NCBI GenBank assembly: GCA_947486835.1
Contig: CANKVC010000004.1
Span: 1 to 33,011 of the forward strand
Origin: Cytophagaceae bacterium
Lineage (GTDB): Bacteria; Bacteroidota; Bacteroidia; Cytophagales; Spirosomataceae
Reading direction: 5' to 3'
DNA length: 33,011 bases
Positions 1 to 8,627 of the stretch are shown one piece after another. Position numbers and translations under genes: made by a program. Within the stretch, counting starts at the first letter, position 1, and every line of letters starts with the position of its first letter. The notes under the pieces were generated by a model. It made no database searches. It was not told the DNA's origin and was given only the letters and a program-made list of their open reading frames with translations.

Positions 1-4
1 TTTA

Positions 5-1408
5 TTGCATCAAAAATTTCCATTTGAGCCTACACCATCGCAAGTCCAACTATTTGAAAAATTAAGTGGATTTATCTTGAATCAAGATGAATGGGCTCCC
101 CTAACTTTTATTATTAAAGGGTATGCAGGAACTGGAAAGACAACGGTTATTTCGACCTTAATTAAAGTGCTAGGTTCATTTGAATATAAGACGCAATTAA
201 TTGCTCCTACAGGTAGGGCGGCAAAGGTAATGGCTAATTATTCTAAAAAGAAAGCCAGTACAATTCATAAAAAAATCTATCGCCAAGTAAGTAATCCAAG
301 TTCTGGGACGCTCACTTTTCAACGAATGAATAATTATGCCACAAACACAGTTTTCATTGTAGATGAGGCATCGATGATTACAGATGAAGCTGAATTTGGT
401 TTCAATAGTCTATTGACCGATTTAATTGAATATGTATTTACCAATCCAGAGAATGGACATAATGGGAATAAACTCATTTTTGTGGGTGACACGGCCCAAC
501 TTCCTCCCGTGGGTAAATCGCTTTCTCCAGCCTTATCGAAAGACTACATTAGCCAAGAATTTCACATGGAAGTTATGGAGCATGAATTAATCGATGTGAT
601 GCGCCAAGATTCACAATCTGGTATTCTATATAATGCAACAGCTCTACGCCTATTATTGAATGAAAAATCAACTCAAATAAAGTTCAATACAGCTTCTTTC
701 AAAGATTTCTTTCGAATGACCGGAGAAAAAATGGAAGATGGCATGCACTATGCGTTTCGAAAATTTGGCAAAGAGAATACCATCCTTTTAACGCGATCCA
801 ATAAAAGTGCCGTGATGTACAATCAATTTGTTAGGCGAACCATTTTATATCAAGAAGATGAAATTTCGAGTGGCGATTTACTCATGATTGTCCGAAATAA
901 TTACCATTGGTTAGACGAAGACTCCCCCGCTGGTTTTTTAGCGAATGGTGATTTTGTGGAAGTGATGAAAATCAAAAAGGAAGAGGAAATGCACGGTTTC
1001 CGATTTTTACAAGTTTCTTTAAGGCTTTGTGATTATGAGGAACATCCAGAGGTAGAAGCCAAAATTTTATTAGATACCTTACATTCCTCGGAATCCGCTC
1101 TAGGAAAAGATGGAAATAAAAAATTATATGATTCCGTTTGCAATGATTATGCCCATATCACCAAAAAGAAAGAGCGAATGGAGGCAATTAAAAAAGACCC
1201 CTATTTGAATGCGCTACAAGTAAAATTTGCCTACGCATTAACCTGCCATAAATCTCAAGGTGGCCAGTGGGGCGCGGTTTTTGTAGATCAAGGATATTTA
1301 AAAGAGGATCAAATCGATGCGGAGTATATTCGTTGGCTTTACACGGCGATTACTCGTTCCACGCATGAATTGTTTTTGGTCAATTTCCATGAGCGGTTTT
1401 TTGATTAA
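5..1408 (+). CDS. RecD-like superfamily 1 DNA helicase / AAA ATPase (start uncertain, may extend left of window)
   Basis: Walker A GYAGTGKTT, Walker B FIVDEASM, GDTAQLPPVG, C-terminal ALTCHKSQGGQW and YTAITRS motifs. ORF begins at TTG and the frame is open to the window edge. Confidence 0.9.
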   Translation: MHQKFPFEPTPSQVQLFEKLSGFILNQDEWAPLTFIIKGYAGTGKTTVISTLIKVLGSFEYKTQLIAPTGRAAKVMANYSKKKASTIHKKIYRQVSNPSSGTLTFQRMNNYATNTVFIVDEASMITDEAEFGFNSLLTDLIEYVFTNPENGHNGNKLIFVGDTAQLPPVGKSLSPALSKDYISQEFHMEVMEHELIDVMRQDSQSGILYNATALRLLLNEKSTQIKFNTASFKDFFRMTGEKMEDGMHYAFRKFGKENTILLTRSNKSAVMYNQFVRRTILYQEDEISSGDLLMIVRNNYHWLDEDSPAGFLANGDFVEVMKIKKEEEMHGFRFLQVSLRLCDYEEHPEVEAKILLDTLHSSESALGKDGNKKLYDSVCNDYAHITKKKERMEAIKKDPYLNALQVKFAYALTCHKSQGGQWGAVFVDQGYLKEDQIDAEYIRWLYTAITRSTHELFLVNFHERFFD

Positions 1409-1411
1409 ATC

Positions 1412-1597
1412 ATGGTTTTAGTCATGAAATCAATTATAAAATCCATGATGGGTAAAGCGATTAAGCAAATTGTACTTGATGCTATTCAAAAAACCTTAGA
1501 AGAATCTCAATTGCAAAAAGAAAATATTTACTTACAAATCAACTTGCAACAATTAGAACTCTTGAAAATCAAAGGGTTGAAATTTTGGGAATTATAA
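1412..1597 (+). CDS. small hypothetical protein directly downstream of the helicase
   Basis: 61-aa ORF starting 3 nt after the helicase stop; overlaps the convergent ald stop by a few nt. No recognisable domain. Confidence 0.35.
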   Translation: MVLVMKSIIKSMMGKAIKQIVLDAIQKTLEESQLQKENIYLQINLQQLELLKIKGLKFWEL

Positions 1598-2677
1598 ATT
1601 AAACGAAGCGGCCAAACCAGGATGGAATAATTTTCCATCATAGATAGTCAACCCTTTATTTAATGCTTCATTGGACGTACTAGCCCCTTGCCAACCTAAA
1701 TTAGCTAGCAGTTGAATATAAGGCAAAGTAGCCTGAGTTAAGGCTAAAGTTGACGTTTGGGGCACTGCACCCGGCATATTCGCCACACAATAATGTAAGA
1801 TTCCGTCGATTTCATACACAGGATTTTCATGTGTGGTAGGCTTACACGTTTCGATACAACCTCCTTGGTCCACCGCCACATCCACCAAAACGGTCCCTAA
1901 TTCCATTTTCCTTAAATCTTCCTTTTTAATTAATTGGGGTGCTTTTGATCCATGCAATAAAACAGCTCCAATTAGTAAGTCCACTTGGGGTAAATGACTC
2001 TGAATAGCATGAGAAGTGGCAAATTGCGTGTGGACATTAGCCGGCAAAACTTCATCTAAATACCGCAAACGGGATAAATTAGTATCCATGATGGTTACAT
2101 TGGCTCCTAAACCAGCAGCCATTTTTGCCGCTTGCGTGCCCACAACTCCCCCTCCTAAAATTAAAACATGGGCTGGCTGGACTCCTGGTACACCGCCCAA
2201 CATCTTTCCCTTTCCACCCTGTGGCTTTCCTAAATAATAGGCGCCCACTTGGACCGCCATACGACCAGCCACCTCCGACATTGGGATTAAAAGGGGTAAT
2301 GTTCGATCAGCTAACTCAACAGATTCATAAGCAAAGCAAATGGCCTTTGACCTAAGCATTGCTTCAGTTAATTCACGTGAAGCAGCAAAATGGAAATAGG
2401 TGAAAATGATTTGACCCTTTTTGATCAAATCATATTCAGCGGCAAGAGGCTCTTTAACTTTTACAATTAGATCTGCAAAAGCATAAACTTCTGCCGCAGT
2501 GGGCAATATACTGGCGCCTTCATGGACATACATTTCATCTGTAAACCCAGAACCTATTCCCGCATTTGTTTCGATCCAGATTTGATGACCCTCTTTCTGT
2601 AACGCATGAACTCCTGCCGGGCTTAGGCCAACACGGAACTCTAGATTTTTTATTTCCTTAGGGATGCCAATATTCAT
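1592..2677 (-). CDS. ald: alanine dehydrogenase
   Basis: MNIGIPKEIKNLEFRVGLSPAGV start and HVLILGGGVVGTQAAKMAAGLGANVTIMD Rossmann motif. The ORF-track start at 2815 adds a non-homologous leader; the ATG at 2677 gives a canonical 361-aa protein. Confidence 0.93.
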   Translation of the reverse strand: MNIGIPKEIKNLEFRVGLSPAGVHALQKEGHQIWIETNAGIGSGFTDEMYVHEGASILPTAAEVYAFADLIVKVKEPLAAEYDLIKKGQIIFTYFHFAASRELTEAMLRSKAICFAYESVELADRTLPLLIPMSEVAGRMAVQVGAYYLGKPQGGKGKMLGGVPGVQPAHVLILGGGVVGTQAAKMAAGLGANVTIMDTNLSRLRYLDEVLPANVHTQFATSHAIQSHLPQVDLLIGAVLLHGSKAPQLIKKEDLRKMELGTVLVDVAVDQGGCIETCKPTTHENPVYEIDGILHYCVANMPGAVPQTSTLALTQATLPYIQLLANLGWQGASTSNEALNKGLTIYDGKLFHPGLAASFNL

Positions 2678-2695
2678 AATTTTAAGGTAAAATAG

Positions 2696-2726
2696 AAAAG
2701 CCAACGAATTAAATTCGCTGGCTTTT
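2696..2726 (-). promoter_or_regulatory. terminator-like hairpin in the ald leader
   Basis: AAAAGCCA-A-CGAATT-A-AATTCG-C-TGGCTTTT: 8 bp plus 6 bp arms around one mismatch and a 1-nt centre, 18 nt upstream of the ald ATG. Confidence 0.6.
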
Positions 2727-2809
2727 TCCAATGATGAAGAATAATAGAGTACAAATATAAAGTAAACAATAAAATATTTTGTGTTAATTCGTTTAATAAG
2801 TAAATAAAC

Positions 2810-2832
2810 TGACAATTATCATAATTATCAGA
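2810..2832. promoter_or_regulatory. candidate Lrp-type operator (palindrome) between ald and lrp
   Basis: CTGACAATTAT-C-ATAATTATCAG: 11-nt arms with 10/11 complementary positions. Confidence 0.55.
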
Positions 2833-2880
2833 AAATATTACTAATATTAGGATTATTTATTTCAAAAAACAGAAAAGATT

Positions 2881-3351
2881 ATGGCCATAAAATCCGCTTT
2901 AGATGCTTTGGATATTAAAATTTTGAAAATTTTACAGAATAATAGCCAACATACCCTTAAAGATATCGCTGAACAGGTTAATTTATCGTTGAGTCCAACA
3001 CATGACCGAATAAAGCGATTGGAAATGGATAATTACATAAAAGGATATGTAGGAATCTTGAATCGTAAAAAGTTGAATTTGGGATTAATGGTGCATTGTC
3101 AAGTAACTCTAGAGAAGCAAAATAGAAGTAATTTCTCTGAATTTGAGCAATCTATCAAAGAGTTTCCTGAAGTGATATCATGTCATTTGGTTTCCGGGAA
3201 CTTTGATTACTATTTGAATGTGATCAGTGAAGATGTGGAGAGTTATAACCGTTTTTATCAAGAAAAACTAGCTGTTCTGCCATCTGTAGCTCATATTAGT
3301 TCGTTATTTGTGATGGATGAAATTAAAACAACGACATCACTTCCCTTGTAA
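2881..3351 (+). CDS. Lrp/AsnC family transcriptional regulator
   Basis: N-terminal HTH (LDALDIKILKILQNNSQHTLKDIAEQVNLSLSPTHDRIKRLE) and RAM-like domain (VISCHLVSGNFDYYLNVI). Confidence 0.95.
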   Translation: MAIKSALDALDIKILKILQNNSQHTLKDIAEQVNLSLSPTHDRIKRLEMDNYIKGYVGILNRKKLNLGLMVHCQVTLEKQNRSNFSEFEQSIKEFPEVISCHLVSGNFDYYLNVISEDVESYNRFYQEKLAVLPSVAHISSLFVMDEIKTTTSLPL

Positions 3352-3359
3352 ATATTTCG

Positions 3360-3367
3360 TATCTTTG
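3360..3367 (+). promoter_or_regulatory. Bacteroidota -7 element for ssrA
   Basis: TATCTTTG matches TAnnTTTG, 12 nt before the mature tmRNA 5' end. No clear -33 element at the expected spacing. Confidence 0.5.
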
Positions 3368-3379
3368 TCCACCTTTTAT

Positions 3380-3746
3380 GGGGTCGACCGGTTTTGACAG
3401 CTTTAGCAGTCTGGTTGTAAGCACGTCGGGAGTTGTAGGCATTTCCTGTTAAAAAAACCTTCGAATTATAGCTGGCAATACACAGTATGCCATGGCTGCC
3501 TAATCTGATAGATTAGACAATTTGCCATCGTCCGGCCTCTTCCAAACTCTGCCGAGGAGGATTTCTGGGCGTCGACATGCAGAGTCGATCATTAAGATTT
3601 TACTAATTAATGATTAGTACCCAGTAAATAAGTGTTAGGTAAGGTCTGATTTGAACCTATTTAACATCGAAAATGAATCAAATCTAAACGTGTAGAAGGC
3701 AATTTTACTCTAGGTTTGGACGAGGGTTCGAATCCCTCCGACTCCA
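3380..3746 (+). ncRNA. ssrA: tmRNA (transfer-messenger RNA)
   Basis: 5' GGGGTCG pairs with 3' CGACTCC (7-bp acceptor, one G-U); T-arm GGGTTCGAATCCC; tag ORF GCT GGC AAT ACA CAG TAT GCC ATG GCT GCC TAA at 3471-3503 = (A)GNTQYAMAA. Confidence 0.95.
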
Positions 3747-3760
3747 CAAGTTTTAACAAT

Positions 3761-3807
3761 CCTAAAAGATTTAGGCGCTCGGCCCGGTGAAAATCCGGGC
3801 TTCGCTT
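3761..3807 (+). terminator. hairpin pair downstream of tmRNA
   Basis: CCTAAA-AGA-TTTAGG (3761-3775), then GCCCGG-TGAAAAT-CCGGGC (3782-3800) with outer AGGCG/CGCTT pairing. No U-tract, so the terminator role is uncertain. Confidence 0.4.
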
Positions 3808-4001
3808 AAACAAATCATCCCAAACAAGCGAACATATAATGTGCAATGATTTATCTAAAGGTAGCCTTATGTTTTTTATAAGCTGAAAATTTAGCTATTC
3901 TATTAATTCATGAATTTCTTAAGTAAATAGGGCAAAACTTTTTTTTCAATTATTCGTTTAAAAAGGCAGATAATAGTTATTCAACAAATCCGATAAACCA
4001 T

Positions 4002-4009
4002 TATATTTG
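4002..4009 (+). promoter_or_regulatory. Bacteroidota -7 element
   Basis: TATATTTG matches TAnnTTTG, 23 nt upstream of the 4033 ATG. Confidence 0.45.
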
Positions 4010-4032
4010 CTCACAAAAAAAATTATAATTGT

Positions 4033-5043
4033 ATGAAAATTATCCATACACTCCTTTTTTGCCTAAGTACATTGATTACTTATTCGCAAACAGATACAAC
4101 AGAGACATTTGATTATAGTAATTTTGGAGATGCCGATGGAGTAAAAAGGTTTTGTACAGTCAAGGTATTAAATCAGACCCCCCAACGAATTATCAGTTTT
4201 GGATTTGAAAATAACGGTCACTTTGCCATGCCAAGTGTACGATTTAATGACAAAGATTTACCAAAAACGATTCACATTGATCAAGTAAATGCCATAAGAG
4301 CACAGTTAAATATCCCAGTAATTTCAACAAATAAAATTATCTGGCAAATGGGACTCAATTATTGGGGAAGTAACTTCACCGTTGAAAATCCAAATATCAA
4401 TGCATTTGCGAACTCTTTGTCAACAAACTCCTTAATAACCGCAGGCATTAATACAACGGTTTTTAAACCATTAAACGAAAAGAATTTTATTATTTTCCAG
4501 GCAAGTTCTGATTTAAATGGATTATTTGGTGGAACTAAGGATATTCAATCCAATGCCATTACCACGAGTGCTACACTCATCTACGGATGGAAAACATCTG
4601 AAAATAATATGATTGGTACCGGAATCGCAAGAACTTATCGAGCGGGTCAACTCATCCACGTGCCCGTTATATTTTGGAACAAAACGTTCAATGAAAAATG
4701 GGGAATGGAATTATTATTACCTGCGCGCGCTTACCTGAGGTATAATTTTTCCACTTCAAATATATTGCAAGCTGGATTTGAATTAGAAGGCAATCAATAT
4801 TGGGCGAATATTCCTGGAGTAGAAAACGCCTATATACAACGAGGAGAAATTAAACCTCGTATCATGTGGGACAAAAAGATTAGCGGATTTTTATGGCTTA
4901 ACCTACAAGCGGGATTGCGTTACAATTACCGGTTTGATGTAGCAAAAACCTACAATGCCAAAGATGAAAACCAAAATTATTTTTCAAGTAATTTAGGAAA
5001 TCCGTTTTTCTTTAATGTCACTTTAAACTTTGTATCACCTTAA
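4033..5043 (+). CDS. putative outer-membrane beta-barrel protein (DUF6268-like)
   Basis: Signal peptide MKIIHTLLFCLSTLITYSQ; alternating aromatic/beta strands; ends in FFFNVTLNFVSP. Confidence 0.65.
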   Translation: MKIIHTLLFCLSTLITYSQTDTTETFDYSNFGDADGVKRFCTVKVLNQTPQRIISFGFENNGHFAMPSVRFNDKDLPKTIHIDQVNAIRAQLNIPVISTNKIIWQMGLNYWGSNFTVENPNINAFANSLSTNSLITAGINTTVFKPLNEKNFIIFQASSDLNGLFGGTKDIQSNAITTSATLIYGWKTSENNMIGTGIARTYRAGQLIHVPVIFWNKTFNEKWGMELLLPARAYLRYNFSTSNILQAGFELEGNQYWANIPGVENAYIQRGEIKPRIMWDKKISGFLWLNLQAGLRYNYRFDVAKTYNAKDENQNYFSSNLGNPFFFNVTLNFVSP

Positions 5044-5046
5044 TCG

Positions 5047-5508
5047 CTACTTGGCTTGTTGACGAGTCCAGTTGTCCGTTCTACCAATTAAAGAAACTCC
5101 GATGTAACCTCGAACCTCTAGGGAGTTGGGAGATGTTAGTTTAATTGTACATGAATAGGTATTTCCATTTTTGGGATCGTAAATATTTCCATCATCCCAG
5201 GTATTATTATCCTTATACAAAAATCCCCAAATATTAATAAGTCCGAGAACTGCTCTCTTTCTAGATGCCTCATCGGGATGATTCTTGTCTACTTTCGGCT
5301 TACCTGTTTCAGGATCAATTGGTTCCTTTAACCAAACCACTTTGCCTTGGTATTTGTCTCCATTCTTATAGATACGCACCATAGCAGTCCCTTCACCTGT
5401 TTTCCAAACCCCTACTATATCATCAGGATTATTGGGATTTGATGCAAAAGCTGAGTTAACTAATAATAAAACAGATAAAAACAATGAATGTATAATTGAA
5501 TTTTTCAT
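5047..5508 (-). CDS. DUF2147 domain secreted protein
   Basis: Signal peptide; DDIVGVWKTGEGTAMVRIYKNGDKYQGKVVWL...WDDGNIYDPKNGNTYSCTIKL...GRTDNWTR pattern. Confidence 0.85.
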   Translation of the reverse strand: MKNSIIHSLFLSVLLLVNSAFASNPNNPDDIVGVWKTGEGTAMVRIYKNGDKYQGKVVWLKEPIDPETGKPKVDKNHPDEASRKRAVLGLINIWGFLYKDNNTWDDGNIYDPKNGNTYSCTIKLTSPNSLEVRGYIGVSLIGRTDNWTRQQAK

Positions 5509-5680
5509 GGTAAGTTTTTTTTGATCTAAAAAATAATAGCAACAAATATATAATACACTTTTATAAATAAAAAAAAGGCCCTGAAAATTGGTATTATTTA
5601 TAATAAAAAACCTTATTTGAATTCATGTTTTAAACCCAAATTCATATTTATTTTATAAATTGGGGCCTAAATATTACACC

Positions 5681-7072
5681 ATGACATTCAAATCAACCTC
5701 ATTATTTCTTTTTGGAATCCTTGTAAGCTTTTGCAGCATCGCACAAGATTATCCAACTGATTATTTAAGCGCATCTTTTCATGCAGATCGACGAGCCGCT
5801 GTAAAAAAGCAATTATCGGACAAGGGCGTAGGTATCTTTTTTGCCGGACAAACGCGTCAACGAAGCAATGATACCGATTTTCCATATGCACAAAACAAAA
5901 ATTTCTATTATTTAACTGGCCTAGATGAGCCAAATGCTGTTTTATTATTATTCAAACAACCTGTGAGCCTCTTAGGTAAAACAGGAACTGAATTTATATT
6001 TGTCCAAAACCGAGATCCTTTCAAAGAATTGTGGACTGGAAAAATCTTGGGTGTTGATGGATTTAGGGCGAAAAGTAATATGGAAAACATATTCATTAAT
6101 GAGGAATTCAAAGCTAGCACACTCCCTATGGCTAGCATTGACTCGGTATTTAGCCTATTTCGCACGGAAGGAATTTTCAATAAATACAAAGCAAAGGAAG
6201 ATGCACTTTCACGTATGGCAGGAACCGTTGACAGCCTAATCGCAACCTCTAAAAAACCTGTAGCAACGCGTTCTACCTTAAACATTATGCGAAACTTAAG
6301 AGGAATCAAAACAGCTGAGGAAATCACATTAATCAAAAAAGCTGCTTCAATCAGTGCATTGGGACATAATGATGTCATGCGTTCTATAAAACCTGGTATG
6401 AAGGAATTCCAAGCACAAGCCATTATGGAATATCATTTTAAAAATAATGGTTCTGAATTTCCAGGCTATGGCAGTATTAATGGATCAGCCGAAAACGCAT
6501 GTGTGCTCCATTATGTAACAAATTTGAAAACAATCAAAAATGGTGATTTACTTTTAAGTGACTGTGCTGCTGAATACCACGGGTATACAGCAGATGTAAC
6601 AAGAACTATTCCGGCTAATGGAAAATTCACTGAGGCTCAAAAAACACTATATGAGATTGTATTAGCTGCCCAAGATGCTGGAATCGCCGCATGCCAAGCA
6701 GGTGCTCCCATGGCCAATGTAGATGCAGCTTCACGCGCAGTTGTTTATGCCGAATTAATAAAATTAGGCATCGCCAAAAATAATATGGAAGCTAGAACTT
6801 ATTTTCCCCATGGAACTTCCCATCATTTAGGATTAGATGTTCATGATTTAGGACCCAGCACACTTCTACCAGGTGTTGTTATCACCGTTGAGCCAGGAAT
6901 TTATATTCCAGCAGGCAGTAAATGTGATAAAAAATGGTGGAACATTGGTATTCGAATTGAGGACGATATTTTAATTACAGAAAAAGGCCCTGAGAACTTA
7001 TCTGCTGGTTCACCTAGAAAAGTGGCAGATATCGAGAAAATGGCTAAACAGAAAAGAGTTATTCAAAATTAA
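5681..7072 (+). CDS. secreted Xaa-Pro aminopeptidase (M24 family)
   Basis: M24 metal-site segments LLLSDCAAEYHGYTADVTRT, HGTSHHLGLDVHD, TVEPGIYI. ATG at 5681 starts a signal peptide (MTFKSTSLFLFGILVSFCSIAQ); 5660 is probably too early. Confidence 0.93.
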   Translation: MTFKSTSLFLFGILVSFCSIAQDYPTDYLSASFHADRRAAVKKQLSDKGVGIFFAGQTRQRSNDTDFPYAQNKNFYYLTGLDEPNAVLLLFKQPVSLLGKTGTEFIFVQNRDPFKELWTGKILGVDGFRAKSNMENIFINEEFKASTLPMASIDSVFSLFRTEGIFNKYKAKEDALSRMAGTVDSLIATSKKPVATRSTLNIMRNLRGIKTAEEITLIKKAASISALGHNDVMRSIKPGMKEFQAQAIMEYHFKNNGSEFPGYGSINGSAENACVLHYVTNLKTIKNGDLLLSDCAAEYHGYTADVTRTIPANGKFTEAQKTLYEIVLAAQDAGIAACQAGAPMANVDAASRAVVYAELIKLGIAKNNMEARTYFPHGTSHHLGLDVHDLGPSTLLPGVVITVEPGIYIPAGSKCDKKWWNIGIRIEDDILITEKGPENLSAGSPRKVADIEKMAKQKRVIQN

Positions 7073-7089
7073 ATAATTGCTAAACCTAT

Positions 7090-7119
7090 AAAAAATGGCC
7101 TTTCACCAGGCCATTTTTT
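7090..7119. terminator. bidirectional intrinsic terminator
   Basis: AAAAAATGGCCT-TTCACC-AGGCCATTTTTT, perfect 12-bp arms between convergent genes; overlaps the sulfatase stop codon. Confidence 0.85.
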
Positions 7120-8614
7120 ATTTATTCATTTCATGTTCTAAGAGAGATTTAAGTTCTGCTGACTTTTCTTTCTGTGCAGTAGATACATTATTTTTTTCTG
7201 TAGGATCAGTTTTTAAATTATATAGTTGGTCTTCCGAATCATTCCCTAGTTCAATATTAACCAGTGGATTTAATCTAGCTCCTTTCCCACTTTTTATGAA
7301 TTTCCAATCTCCTTTTTTAATCGCTAAGGTTCCCGCTTGTTCAATGATATATTCGCGTCCGATCTTATCTTTTCCCAACCATGCATTCAAATTAGCTTTG
7401 GAGTCTTTGGCAGAATTCTCGTTATATTCAGTACCCAGCAATTGATTCATCGTAGCTAAAAAATCAATCTGAGAAATCAAGGCATTTGACTTACCCGCTT
7501 GAACTTGCTTCGGCCATTTAACAATGAACGGAACCCTTGTACCAGCTTCAAAAGAACTATATTTTCCTCCCCTTAAAATTCCAGCAGGTTGGTGCAATCC
7601 TAAATTCTCCTTGGAACCGTCGATATATCCATCATCCACCACGGGACCATTATCGCTTGTCAAAATAACTAATGTATTGGGTGTTAAACGTAAAGAATCA
7701 AGCGTTTTCATCAATTGGCCCACCGAGTCGTCCAATTGCAATAAAGCATCTCCCCTATTGCCAAAACCACTTTTTCCCAAAAACCTTGAATGTGGAATTC
7801 TGGGTACATGAATATCATGTGTAGCAAAGTATAAAAAGAAAGGACTTTTTTGATTACGAATCATGAAGGACTTCGCTTTATTAGCCAATGTTTGGGCCAT
7901 GTCTTCATCATCCCATAAAGCTTGCTTTCCGCCCACCATAAAGCCAATTCTGCCTACTCCATTGACAATCGTATTATCATGTCCATGGGAATGTTTCATC
8001 TTTAAAAGCTCCGGATTTTCCTTGCCTGTCGGCATACTACCAATTTTTTTAAGGTAATTCACCTCAATGGGATCTTTTGTATCCAAGTTTCGAACATGGT
8101 CATTTTCAATATAAACACAGGGAACTCGATCACCTGTAGCAGGCAAAATAAACGCTTCCTTAAAACCGATATCTAAAGGACCATGTTCGATTTTTCCATT
8201 CCAATTAGGGCCACCCAATGGCCCTAAACCTAAATGCCATTTGCCGATAGCCGCTGTATTATACCCCGCTTTTGAAAAAATAGTCGCAACGGTTTGTTGG
8301 CCTGCGGGAATTAACGCCGACGCGTCTCCAGTCGCCACACCCGTATCTTTTCTGCGAAAAGCATATTCTCCTTTGAGCAAAGAATATCGTGAGGGAGTGC
8401 AGGTAGCAGACGTTGTATGCGCCTGGGTAAACAATAGCCCTTTTCTAGCTAATTGGTCTATATTAGGCGTTTTAATCGTCTTAGATCCATAGCAACCTAA
8501 ATCACCAAAGCCTAAATCGTCCACATAAATGACGATTACGTTGGGTTTTTGCCCAAATGTTAAAAACGACACACACACGAAAAGAAGTACTTTGATACTA
8601 GATAAAAACTTCAT
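7118..8614 (-). CDS. secreted sulfatase (arylsulfatase family)
   Basis: Signal peptide; NVIVIYVDDLGFGDLGCYG; CTPSR active-site motif (formylglycine precursor Cys); GKWHLG. Confidence 0.95.
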   Translation of the reverse strand: MKFLSSIKVLLFVCVSFLTFGQKPNVIVIYVDDLGFGDLGCYGSKTIKTPNIDQLARKGLLFTQAHTTSATCTPSRYSLLKGEYAFRRKDTGVATGDASALIPAGQQTVATIFSKAGYNTAAIGKWHLGLGPLGGPNWNGKIEHGPLDIGFKEAFILPATGDRVPCVYIENDHVRNLDTKDPIEVNYLKKIGSMPTGKENPELLKMKHSHGHDNTIVNGVGRIGFMVGGKQALWDDEDMAQTLANKAKSFMIRNQKSPFFLYFATHDIHVPRIPHSRFLGKSGFGNRGDALLQLDDSVGQLMKTLDSLRLTPNTLVILTSDNGPVVDDGYIDGSKENLGLHQPAGILRGGKYSSFEAGTRVPFIVKWPKQVQAGKSNALISQIDFLATMNQLLGTEYNENSAKDSKANLNAWLGKDKIGREYIIEQAGTLAIKKGDWKFIKSGKGARLNPLVNIELGNDSEDQLYNLKTDPTEKNNVSTAQKEKSAELKSLLEHEMNK

Positions 8615-8627
8615 AAACTTTAGATTT

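Noticed and set aside
2016-2355. Plus-strand ORFs of 73 and 76 aa inside ald
   Set aside because: Antisense to a well-supported CDS, low-complexity Pro-rich composition, no domain.
3661-3846. 61-aa minus-strand ORF (VESEGFEPSSKPRVKLPSTR)
   Set aside because: Antisense to the tmRNA 3' domain; VESEGFEP is the translated complement of the T-arm, a common mis-annotation.
5688-6423. Antisense/alternate-frame ORFs (81, 171, 79 aa) in the aminopeptidase gene
   Set aside because: Overlap a strong M24 peptidase CDS; no recognisable motifs.
7095-8492. Plus-strand ORFs within the sulfatase region
   Set aside because: Antisense shadows of the sulfatase; no motif or plausible start context.
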